Below, piece by piece: positions 32,028 through 39,192 of a DNA stretch of 50,050 nt. The number at the start of each line of letters is the position of its first letter. Position 1 is the first letter of the stretch. A program made the translations under genes and the position numbers. The notes under the pieces are model-generated. The model worked only from the letters and a program-made list of their open reading frames with translations. It ran no database searches and was not told the DNA's origin. The DNA comes from a virus. The stretch covers positions 1 through 50,050 of the IMG/VR virus record IMGVR_UViG_3300033571_013263; one strand, given 5' to 3'.

Positions 32028-32385
32028 TTACGCATCGGTCGATCATATCGACGCAATGATGCGACGCGAGCGGCTGCATATCGAGCCGCATTACCGCATA
32101 TGGTCATATACGGTCGATGATGCCATTGTCAGCGTCGGCTGCCTGCGATTGATATCACCGCGTATTGTGCGACTGACCAGCGCATACACCCTGCCAGAGT
32201 ATCGTGGTCGTGGATATGGACTGGCGCTGCTGCATCATCGGATCGAGGTAATCGAGACCGATGCGGCATATCAGGGCATCAGGGTCATTGACGTATTTGC
32301 GCATTATCCGGCCTGGTTTATGCGGAACGGATTTACGCCCATCCGTCACACCAACTGGGCCATATACCTGCGACGTGCAAGATGA
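32011..32385 (+). CDS. GNAT-family acetyltransferase
   Basis: 124 residues from GTG 32011, chosen because AGGAGG lies four bases upstream; the ATG at 31966 has none. The GNAT acetyl-CoA-binding motif A is seen in LTSAYTLPEYRGRGYGLALLHHRIEV (R/Q-x-x-G-x-G/A as RGRGYG). Typical closing strands follow (IRVIDVFAHYPAWFMRNGFTPI). These enzymes move acetyl or related groups to amines on proteins, small molecules or, as in phage Mom-like proteins, modified bases. The link with the following PP-loop, ParB-fold and methyltransferase genes makes a DNA- or RNA-directed role possible, but the substrate is not shown. Confidence 0.75.
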   Translation: MISETDYASVDHIDAMMRRERLHIEPHYRIWSYTVDDAIVSVGCLRLISPRIVRLTSAYTLPEYRGRGYGLALLHHRIEVIETDAAYQGIRVIDVFAHYPAWFMRNGFTPIRHTNWAIYLRRAR

Positions 32386-33242
32386 TCTATATCGGCGATC
32401 ACAACAAGACGGCCATTATTGACGCATACCGGCAGGACAACGGCATCAGGCGCGTCATCATACTGAGCCCGCAGAAGTTCGCTCTTATCATCAACGATGT
32501 CGAGATGGTCGAGTATGCGGAGATTATTCAGTACAAGCATTTTTACCGACTACTACAAGAGATTGACCAGTCCACACTGCTGGTCATCAACGAGTGCCTG
32601 CGCACTCAGAACCGATTCGATCTGACATATAACTGCATCCGGCACTTCCTCAATCAGACCTCTCACCAGCTAATCTTCCAGCGATTACCGATTAGCGATA
32701 CGATTGATGATTTTATGACGCTCTTTGACTGGGACACTCGCAGTCAATGGCGTCGCGAGTCGTTCAGTCGCGACGTCCTGACCGCTGCCAGGATCGTCTG
32801 TAATCCGGTCGAGATCCGCATCAGGCCAGTCAGGGTCGAGACGACCGCAGCACAGAAGGCGGCGTATCAAGCCGAGAAGCGCCGCCTGATTGACGGCATC
32901 GGCCTGCGGGATCCGCATACCATTCCGCGTAATCTGCACCTGATGGGCGGCAGGGCCAAGATGGCGGCAATAGTCGATGGGCGGTCCTATGTAGGACGGA
33001 ACGATCGGCTAAAGATCCCCGGAATGGCTACCTACAAAGAGACCACGTATCCCGCCGGACCGTATACGGCATTTGAGTTTTCGCACAACGTGATCGACTT
33101 TGCCGACGTCCTGACGCTGGCCGATCAGACGGAGATTGATGCTTTGGTCACTGACCTGAAGGTCGATGAGTGGTATTTGCAGAGATATCAGGCATGGGCA
33201 GGGAGGGTGAGCAATGTTTGCACAGCGATATCACAAGGATAA
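32382..33242 (+). CDS. Unknown 286-residue protein of the modification-like operon
   Basis: ATG 32382 overlaps the GNAT stop (ATGA) and the end overlaps the IbrA-like gene by 29 bases. I recognise no family. The first 100 residues alternate strands and helices (RRVIILSPQKFALIINDVEMV, TLLVINECLRTQ); the LLVINE segment has the shape of a degenerate Walker B, but no Walker A is present. The second half is basic with K/R-rich parts (AAYQAEKRRLIDGIGL, GGRAKMAAIVDGRSY) and an acidic end. It could be a decayed ATPase or a partner for the nucleic acid handled by the operon. Functionally open. Confidence 0.6.
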   Translation: MIYIGDHNKTAIIDAYRQDNGIRRVIILSPQKFALIINDVEMVEYAEIIQYKHFYRLLQEIDQSTLLVINECLRTQNRFDLTYNCIRHFLNQTSHQLIFQRLPISDTIDDFMTLFDWDTRSQWRRESFSRDVLTAARIVCNPVEIRIRPVRVETTAAQKAAYQAEKRRLIDGIGLRDPHTIPRNLHLMGGRAKMAAIVDGRSYVGRNDRLKIPGMATYKETTYPAGPYTAFEFSHNVIDFADVLTLADQTEIDALVTDLKVDEWYLQRYQAWAGRVSNVCTAISQG

Positions 33243-34344
33243 GACCGTGCTGGACGCAGCGCGTGAGCGCGTGTCGTTCGTCTTCGACCAGTTTGAGACA
33301 ATCACCGTGTCAGTATCCGGCGGCAAGGATTCGACCGTGCTGGCTCATCTGGCAATGGTCGAGGCGCATCGTCGCGGGCGGAAGATCAATCTCTTCTTCC
33401 TCGACGAAGAGGCGATGTATCAGAGCAGCATCGATCAGATTGAATATCTCATGGATCTATATCCTGAGAATGTCAACAAGCTTTGGGTGCAGATCGAATT
33501 CCGACTCACGAATGCAACCAGCTTTGACGAGGGTCAGCTGATCTGCTGGGAAGCAGGCAAGCACAAGGAATGGATGCGATCGAAGAAGGCATACGCAATC
33601 CAGCATCGCATGTGGTCGCTTGAGGCACAGACCGTGCGCGACCGAAACAAGGGCTTTGGCTTTTATGATGCCATTGAGAACTTTGAGCGCTGCTACACCA
33701 ATACCGCCTTCCTGGTCGGTCTGCGCGCTGCCGGGGAGTCGCCGAATCGATGGCGCGCGGTGGTTAAGAACCCGATCAGCGTCAATGGCCACCGCATCTT
33801 CTGGGGCAGTCCAAAGGGCAACAACTTTTCCCTCTATCCGATCTACGACTGGAACACATCGGATGTCTGGCGATACATCTATGACGAGAAGCTGCGCTAT
33901 AGCAAGATCTACGATTTCCAGCTGAAGAAGGGCTATCCGCTGAATGAGATGCGCGTATCGTCACTGATCCACGAGCGGAGCTTTAAGAGCCTTTGCGACC
34001 TACCCGAGTTTGAGCCAAAGACCTACGTCAGACTATGCAAGCGCATCAAGGGCATTGCTCTCGCTCAGGAGACGGGCAAGAATGCCAAGCTGTTCCGGGC
34101 TCGCAAGCTGCCCAAGAATTTTAAGTCGTGGGTCGCCTACCGCGACTTCCTGTTGCAGACATACCCTGACCCATCGAAGAAAGACATCTTTGTGAGGCGC
34201 TTCGATCGCCAGCTCAATAATGAATACGTCGCGCGTCAGCAGTGTCGACAGCTGATCTGCAATGACTACGAGAACAACCTGTCGATTGACAGCAAGCCGG
34301 ATCCACGCGAAGAGCTGATCAAGTATTACGAGGAGGTACTGTGA
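33214..34344 (+). CDS. PAPS reductase-family (DUF3440/IbrA-like) PP-loop protein
   Basis: 376 residues, the usual IbrA length. The PP-loop SGGKDS (35-40) binds ATP. Further features are FLDEEAMYQSSIDQIEYLMDLY, FLVGLRAAGESPNRWRAV and the long helical C-terminus ending in VARQQCRQLICNDYENN. PP-loop ATPases of this type adenylate a substrate, often for sulfur or amine transfer; DndC and CysH are relatives. IbrA was described with IbrB as a regulator of immunoglobulin-binding proteins in E. coli, with unknown chemistry. Here the IbrB-like gene follows with a GTGA overlap and a methyltransferase after that, which points to nucleic acid modification or regulation; that is inference. Confidence 0.85.
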   Translation: MFAQRYHKDKTVLDAARERVSFVFDQFETITVSVSGGKDSTVLAHLAMVEAHRRGRKINLFFLDEEAMYQSSIDQIEYLMDLYPENVNKLWVQIEFRLTNATSFDEGQLICWEAGKHKEWMRSKKAYAIQHRMWSLEAQTVRDRNKGFGFYDAIENFERCYTNTAFLVGLRAAGESPNRWRAVVKNPISVNGHRIFWGSPKGNNFSLYPIYDWNTSDVWRYIYDEKLRYSKIYDFQLKKGYPLNEMRVSSLIHERSFKSLCDLPEFEPKTYVRLCKRIKGIALAQETGKNAKLFRARKLPKNFKSWVAYRDFLLQTYPDPSKKDIFVRRFDRQLNNEYVARQQCRQLICNDYENNLSIDSKPDPREELIKYYEEVL

Positions 34345-34853
34345 AGCCAGAGATTACATTCCCCTGCCTGACCACGCGACTTGTTGCGCGCGATCTGGTT
34401 GTGGCAAACAACTACAATCCCAACTCGGTTCCACCAGACAAGATGGAGCTGCTGCGCCAGTCGATCATCGACAACGGATTCTGTTTTCCGATTGTCACAA
34501 TATGGGATGCAGATCAGGAGCGTTACGTCATCATCGACGGCTTTCACCGCTGGACGATCTGTCAGTCAGAGTGGCTTGATATCCCGGAGATTCCAATCGT
34601 CGTTCTGACGCACGATATATCAGCGCGAATGATTGCCACCAAGCAATTCAACGCCGCGCGTGGCTTTCACCAGGTCGACCTTGATGCTGATCTTGTGCGA
34701 TCGCTGATTGAGCAGGGAGTATCGGAAGAGGAGATCGGGCAGCGATTGCAGATGGATATGGAGACGATCCACCGGTATAAACAATTAACCGGTATTGCTG
34801 AGTTATTCAAGAATGCCGCCTATTCAACGGCGTGGTCGATGGAGGAGATCTAA
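34341..34853 (+). CDS. ParB-fold IbrB-like protein
   Basis: 170 residues from GTG 34341 (GAGGAGG upstream, GTGA overlap with the previous stop). The ParB/sulfiredoxin fold is shown by NYNPNSVPPDKMELLRQSIIDNGFCFPIVT, then IDGFHRW (DGFHR at 66-70), and a C-terminal helix-turn-helix-like part (VSEEEIGQRLQMDMETIHRYKQLTGI). IbrB pairs with IbrA in the same order in other genomes. ParB-fold proteins can bind nucleotides, and the HTH part can bind DNA. It probably gives the PP-loop partner its DNA specificity; this is inferred. Confidence 0.85.
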   Translation: MKPEITFPCLTTRLVARDLVVANNYNPNSVPPDKMELLRQSIIDNGFCFPIVTIWDADQERYVIIDGFHRWTICQSEWLDIPEIPIVVLTHDISARMIATKQFNAARGFHQVDLDADLVRSLIEQGVSEEEIGQRLQMDMETIHRYKQLTGIAELFKNAAYSTAWSMEEI

Positions 34854-35569
34854 TGAAGTGGGAATACGGAGAAGCGTATAAGCGGCACGATATGGCTGGC
34901 GAGATTCGCTTGCCAAATGACAGCGTAGTTCAGGTGTGCGATTGGACCGCTGAGATGCCCGACTTTATGCGGCGCGCGGATACCATCTTTGTCGATCCGC
35001 CCTGGAATATGGGCAACGTGCGCACCTTCTACACCAAAGCGGAGAAAGATCGACCGGGGATGGATTTTCTCGCCTTCTCTGATCATCTCTGGCGGCGATT
35101 GGATGATATCCGCCCGGCAACGCTCTTTGTCGAGATGGGCAAGGAATACCTAGCTGACTACCTGATGGCGGCAAAAGAGCGCTATAGATACGTGACCTTT
35201 TACAACTCCACCTACTATCGACGGCGCGAGAATAAGTGCTACGTGATCCACGCAACCAACGATTTCCAGACTCGCCGATATGCCGAGCTTGAGGACAAGG
35301 ACGAGGCCGAGATCATCGCCTGGGTGGCGGCTAATCACCGGTACGGCTGCATTGGTGATCTCTGTATGGGACAGGGCTTGATCGGTAAGCGCGCATACGA
35401 TAACGGCCGGTCATTTGTCGGTACCGAGCTGAATTACAAGCGGCTGGCCGTGCTGGTCGATTACATTGCCATCAGGGAGCGTATGCGACAACCTATGTGT
35501 ACCGCTGAAGCTCCGGGAACTCCAGAATCATCACCCGCCACAGATTCGGGAAGCGTTGCTTCATCTTGA
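34853..35569 (+). CDS. Beta-class (DPPW) DNA adenine/cytosine-N4 methyltransferase
   Basis: 238 residues from ATG 34853 (GGAGG upstream, TAATG overlap). Catalytic motif IV DPPW (48-51, FVDPPWNMGN) comes first, and the SAM-binding motif I follows late (GDLCMGQGLIGKRAYDNGRSFVGTELN); this order marks the beta class, N6-adenine or N4-cytosine. The length fits a bare catalytic domain without a large target recognition domain. No restriction enzyme gene accompanies it. The last 77 bases overlap, tail-to-tail, with the end of the CysH-like gene on the other strand. It could protect phage DNA or complete the IbrA/IbrB-based modification. Confidence 0.8.
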   Translation: MKWEYGEAYKRHDMAGEIRLPNDSVVQVCDWTAEMPDFMRRADTIFVDPPWNMGNVRTFYTKAEKDRPGMDFLAFSDHLWRRLDDIRPATLFVEMGKEYLADYLMAAKERYRYVTFYNSTYYRRRENKCYVIHATNDFQTRRYAELEDKDEAEIIAWVAANHRYGCIGDLCMGQGLIGKRAYDNGRSFVGTELNYKRLAVLVDYIAIRERMRQPMCTAEAPGTPESSPATDSGSVASS

Positions 35570-36296
35570 CGATGCGGCCCATATTGAGCGCGCTGGTCCC
35601 GATCGGCGGACCATTGCGGATCTCATTGCGATCGATATCATACATTGCCGGGTAGGGTATGGCGTGCAGGTCGATATAGGCCCATATCTCCTGCTTGGTC
35701 CAATGCGCGACGGGTGAGCATACAGCCTGCCCGTCGCCTTTTCGCGTGTAGACCATACCGCGCGAGTTGAGCAGGATCTGTCGGTGCCGCCCCTCACCCT
35801 TGTGCCGCAATCCCCAGACATAGCCACGCATTTGCGCTGATGCCTGATATCGCCGGATAGGTGCATACATCAGCGCCTCATTTAGTGCCTGATCATCACG
35901 GCCATCCATTGCCGATGCCGTCGGTATACCGTGCTGACGGTACCAGTCATAGAGCGTGACGTCAGGTGTCAGCTCGACCAGCGGCAAGCCGCCAGCCACC
36001 ATCTGATCCTTGAGCGCAAGGCAGTCCGGCCATTCAGCCAGCGGCCCCTGATTCACCCACATTGCAGGATGATCGGGATAAGCGCGCCGCATCAAGTGAT
36101 CAGCGACCAGCGAATCAGCCCCAAAGGATACTGCCGAATAGAAGCGGCCCATTGTCAGATCTGCAAGCTGCTCGATGCTGGCCAGTGCGCGTGACGCCAG
36201 CTTGTCGATCTGACGGCGATAGGGAGCAGCGACAGCAGGCCTTCCTACTGCCACCGCTCCCCTGATACCGTAATCAGCCCAGTCCTTGACGCTCAT
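35493..36296 (-). CDS. cysH: CysH-like PP-loop protein of a type IV-B CRISPR-Cas locus
   Basis: 267 residues from ATG 36296, which overlaps the csf3 stop (ATGA). The PP-loop appears as SFGADS (57-62, SxGxDS type), followed by DHLMRRAYPDHPAMWVNQGPLAEWPDC. The C-terminal half has the PAPS-reductase pattern YVWGLRHKGEGRHRQILLNSRGMVY ... VAHWTKQEIWAYIDLHAIPYPAMYD. A CysH-like gene is the accepted ancillary gene of type IV-B systems; its job there is unknown. It lacks the C-terminal ECGxH of true PAPS reductases, so sulfate reduction is unlikely. It is last in the operon and convergent with a methyltransferase. Confidence 0.82.
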   Translation of the reverse strand: MSVKDWADYGIRGAVAVGRPAVAAPYRRQIDKLASRALASIEQLADLTMGRFYSAVSFGADSLVADHLMRRAYPDHPAMWVNQGPLAEWPDCLALKDQMVAGGLPLVELTPDVTLYDWYRQHGIPTASAMDGRDDQALNEALMYAPIRRYQASAQMRGYVWGLRHKGEGRHRQILLNSRGMVYTRKGDGQAVCSPVAHWTKQEIWAYIDLHAIPYPAMYDIDRNEIRNGPPIGTSALNMGRIVKMKQRFPNLWRVMILEFPELQRYT

Positions 36297-37018
36297 AGAA
36301 TGCTGGCCACGGACGAGGGAATGCACGGCAGCCACGTTTCGCGCAACCAGTAAGGGGGAGTCCACCCTTGGCGCGTGCCAATCTGCCAGCCGGGATCCGT
36401 GATCGGTACGGGTCGAAGAGTGCGGCCATCGGGCAGGTAGAAGCTGAAGTCGTGAATGACCTCGACCTGCCAGTCACGGACTACGCCCTGACCGCGCTTA
36501 CCACCCTTGCCGAAGTGCCGCATCAGACCGAGCAGGCGCCTGACCTCATCCGGATTGCCGACGCATGTTGCCGACCACGACTCGGCCACAAAGCGCCGCT
36601 CCGGTACACGGTAGTCCATATATGGCCCGGCAGAAGAACTAGGATATCGGCGCGGTCGCTTCTGGTCGAGAGTCCGGATCAGTCCCTGCATTGCGTAGGG
36701 ATTGTCTGCCGTGCGACGGTGAATATGCGTCATCGACTTGGTGAGATGCGACGGAATGAAATCCGTACTGGCCCATAGCGGCAGACCGCCGATGCGCCGA
36801 ATGTAGTCGAGAGGCAATGGCTGCCAGAACGGGCCAGCCCCCTGCGGGAATGGCCGTCCTTTTAGCGCGTCCGTGACCATTGCATATGCCAGCACGCCAT
36901 CGAGCGCAACCGGATCATTGCAGCTCACTGCGGTGTCAGTCCGGACGGTGACGCGGAGCGGCAGGTGGGTCAGCTCCCCGATCCGCACGCCGTAGTCGTC
37001 AAATTCCGGGATATGCAT
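36293..37018 (-). CDS. csf3: Csf3 (Cas5-like) type IV subunit
   Basis: 241 residues from ATG 37018, which overlaps the csf2 stop by one base (TGATG); an ATG at 37030 is possible. Family features: an N-terminal RAMP strand with NDPVALDGVLAYAMV (LDG at 39-41), a middle HxR region (RRFVAESWSATCVG), and the glycine-rich loop GKGGKRGQGVV near 170-180, which Csf3/Cas5 proteins show as GKKRSQGxGxV. In type IV complexes Csf3 caps the 5' handle of the crRNA. The confidence comes from these motifs together with the neighbours. Confidence 0.85.
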   Translation of the reverse strand: MHIPEFDDYGVRIGELTHLPLRVTVRTDTAVSCNDPVALDGVLAYAMVTDALKGRPFPQGAGPFWQPLPLDYIRRIGGLPLWASTDFIPSHLTKSMTHIHRRTADNPYAMQGLIRTLDQKRPRRYPSSSAGPYMDYRVPERRFVAESWSATCVGNPDEVRRLLGLMRHFGKGGKRGQGVVRDWQVEVIHDFSFYLPDGRTLRPVPITDPGWQIGTRQGWTPPYWLRETWLPCIPSSVASIL

Positions 37019-38439
37019 CAGGCTCCACATAAGACGGCCTCCGTCCCAAAGGTGGCGTCAATCAGCCCTTGTCGGAGTCGATCCCGATGCTCGGCCAGGT
37101 ATGATAGATATTCAGCGGCCAATGCCTGACGGACGTCGTTCCTGTAATGCTCCGCAATGAAGCCAGAATGCCCCTGAGCGGATTTTGCGCCCAGAGTGCC
37201 ACCTGACCCCTGCCAATCGTCGATAGCCTGCATTACAGCGCCAATGGTGAGATCGCTGGTATATGGCTGGAAGCTGACCTCGATCAGGATGGCGGTCTGT
37301 GCGGCCAGAGTCTCATAACTGAAGATCATCTGACCTGACTCCTTGTCCTTGCCGCCAATGCCAGACCTTGTGCGCGTCACCTCACTGACCAGATCGAAGA
37401 TCGACACATCGGATGTGTACTGTCCGTCAGTCTTGGATGCCGTAATCCAGTTGTTTTCCCGGCATACGATCCACGATGCAACCGATACGTTTGAGCGCGT
37501 CAGCAGGAACTGATCGAAGGATCCACCCAATGCATCAATGAACGGGTAATTGCGCCTGACGACTGCCTCATAGAGATCACAAGCGCCCGGTGCCCTCGCT
37601 CCTTTAACCGTATTGCCGCCAGAGTACAGGAAGCGCTCGACCGCGATTGGCACGATCTCACGATCCGGGGTCAGTCCGAGCTCGGTCAGCAGCCTGGTAG
37701 CACCCGGCGCGCGGAGCAGGTTGTGACGGATCGAATTGCCGGAGATGGCTGGTATGCGCACGGCCAGCATCCTGCCATCATTTGCGCCGAGCTGCCGAAC
37801 TTGTTCCTCGGTCGCCTCATAGATCACGCCCTCCTCGGTATCGCGATCGACAGCCTCGGCATATCGCCAGCTGGTGGTCTTCATTCCGTCGGCAATGAAG
37901 CGCGCCCCCATTACGATCATCTCCGGAGCCCGCAAGGTTGCGGCCAAAGCAGCAGATTGAAGGAATGGCGGCAGTGAGAACAAGGCCAGCAGCGGCGGAT
38001 GCCATCCGGATCCCGGAGGGGAGAGGGAGAGCTTGCGGCTCACGTATGCCCACGCCGTCGGCAGGGTCGAGCAGCAGGTTGCCGCATCGACCAGACGAGT
38101 CGTGAGGTATTGATACCGCTCGGCACCGGCAAACAGCCCTTCGCCTTCGCCGCGGTAGATCATGGGGAATTGTGATGCAAAGATCACGGCCAACAGCTCG
38201 CCGCCGGTCAGGGTTGTCAGGAACTCCACGGACGATGCTGGCACCAATGCGACACGCAGCAGCTGGTCGATGGACGCCTGAACGTCAACGTCGGAAGCGC
38301 TGATCTGCTCGCGGTTGAGCAGGGCCAGTTCGCGAGCAAAGAGCGTTGTGTTGTTTGGCCCGGTCGAGTTCACTCCGGCCTCGCCGTGAGCGATGCTTTG
38401 CGTTGCGCGTACAACGAATCGATATGGTTGCGTTTTCAC
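37018..38439 (-). CDS. csf2: Csf2 (Cas7-like backbone) type IV subunit
   Basis: 473 residues from GTG 38439 (AAAGGG upstream; GTGA overlap with csf1). It has Cas7/RAMP features: an N-terminal strand YRFVVRATQSIAHGEAGV, the central AVRIPAISGNSIRHNLLRAPGATRLL (the SGNSxRxxLR element of Csf2/Cas7), GGNTVKGARAPGACDLYEAVV and the C-terminal SGGTLGAKSAQGHSGF loop. In type IV complexes several copies polymerise along the guide RNA. It is longer than many Csf2 proteins (about 330-350), with extra sequence at both ends and in the middle. The function in an array-less system is unsettled. Confidence 0.85.
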   Translation of the reverse strand: MKTQPYRFVVRATQSIAHGEAGVNSTGPNNTTLFARELALLNREQISASDVDVQASIDQLLRVALVPASSVEFLTTLTGGELLAVIFASQFPMIYRGEGEGLFAGAERYQYLTTRLVDAATCCSTLPTAWAYVSRKLSLSPPGSGWHPPLLALFSLPPFLQSAALAATLRAPEMIVMGARFIADGMKTTSWRYAEAVDRDTEEGVIYEATEEQVRQLGANDGRMLAVRIPAISGNSIRHNLLRAPGATRLLTELGLTPDREIVPIAVERFLYSGGNTVKGARAPGACDLYEAVVRRNYPFIDALGGSFDQFLLTRSNVSVASWIVCRENNWITASKTDGQYTSDVSIFDLVSEVTRTRSGIGGKDKESGQMIFSYETLAAQTAILIEVSFQPYTSDLTIGAVMQAIDDWQGSGGTLGAKSAQGHSGFIAEHYRNDVRQALAAEYLSYLAEHRDRLRQGLIDATFGTEAVLCGA

Positions 38440-39125
38440 GTTGTTGATGCCCTTTCTGTTTTCTGCGCCATTATCAGCGCGGTGATGAATTCAGCCGATC
38501 CCCGGATGGCGGCAAGATCCCGCTCCAGAATCGACGTTGCTTGAATGCCGACAGCTTGCACTTGCTTGTGGCTGGAATAGAGACTCTGCTCAATGGCAGG
38601 CTTTGAGAATCCGGCATCATAGGCCTGCTCGATCAGGCCGAGGGCGGCCAGTTGCCGGTCAAGGTCGATGGTGACATTCTGCGATAACCCGCGACTGGGA
38701 TCGTGGACATAGATCCACGCCGTCGGCCCCTGGCTGATACGGGCAAATGGCCAGACTCGCTTCTTTGGATCCGTAGTCAGGATCATTACCCGCGGCACGT
38801 CCCGCCGTAATGCGCGGATGGCACGTCCCCAGGTCGGTCGTTCTTCGGTCGCGCTCTCGTTTGAGATCACGGGGAACAGGACCTGCTCCGGCGTGGCCAA
38901 TATGGCTCGATGATACTTCTTCGGCTCACGCCAGATCGACGAGCAGAAGCGGCAGACGTGCGGGTGATGAAAGTCGAAGATAGACGTCAGATTGGCTGAT
39001 GTCGGGGTCAGCAGATCATTGCGGTGATAATGCGTATCTCCATAATCGCCGCAGATAGAGCAATACCCGGAGAGGCTGCCAGATGGCGCGTCCGGGTATA
39101 TCAGGCGTGCAATAGTGACGTTCAT
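38436..39125 (-). CDS. csf1: Csf1 (Cas8-like, zinc-finger) type IV subunit
   Basis: 229 residues from ATG 39125 (GGAGG eight bases upstream). Cysteines 22, 25, 58 and 61 (CSIC ... CRFC) form the zinc finger typical of Csf1, followed by WREPKKYHRAILATPEQVLFPVIS, a hallmark of the family. The C-terminal about 90 residues are helical (RQLAALGLIEQAYDAGFSKPAIEQSLYSS; ATSILERDLAAIRGSAEFI). Type IV-B loci usually have a separate cas11 between csf1 and csf2; here csf1 and csf2 overlap by four bases, so Cas11 is absent, fused into this helical end or made from an internal start. First gene of the operon with its own promoter. Confidence 0.85.
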   Translation of the reverse strand: MNVTIARLIYPDAPSGSLSGYCSICGDYGDTHYHRNDLLTPTSANLTSIFDFHHPHVCRFCSSIWREPKKYHRAILATPEQVLFPVISNESATEERPTWGRAIRALRRDVPRVMILTTDPKKRVWPFARISQGPTAWIYVHDPSRGLSQNVTIDLDRQLAALGLIEQAYDAGFSKPAIEQSLYSSHKQVQAVGIQATSILERDLAAIRGSAEFITALIMAQKTERASTT

Positions 39126-39163
39126 TGGTATTCCTCCTCGCCTCACCAACAAGAGGCTCAATG

Positions 39164-39192
39164 AGTATACCACTGCGGCTTTATTGCGTCAG
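39164..39192 (-). promoter_or_regulatory. csf1: Promoter of the csf operon
   Basis: On the minus strand, CTGACG (-35-like), a 17-bp spacer and TGGTATACT (39172-39164), an extended -10 identical in its nine bases to the one at 1704-1696. The csf1 ATG lies 39 bases downstream. The csf operon can thus be expressed without the late operon. Confidence 0.65.

Noticed and set aside
33214-35569. Complete Dnd phosphorothioation system
   Set aside because: Only a PP-loop protein and a ParB-fold protein are shared in type; DndA, DndD and DndE counterparts are absent and the PP-loop gene is of the IbrA/DUF3440 type.
35493-36296. CysH-like gene as assimilatory PAPS reductase
   Set aside because: The C-terminal ECGxH active-site motif is missing, and the gene is the last of a csf operon; the type IV-B ancillary protein is the better reading.
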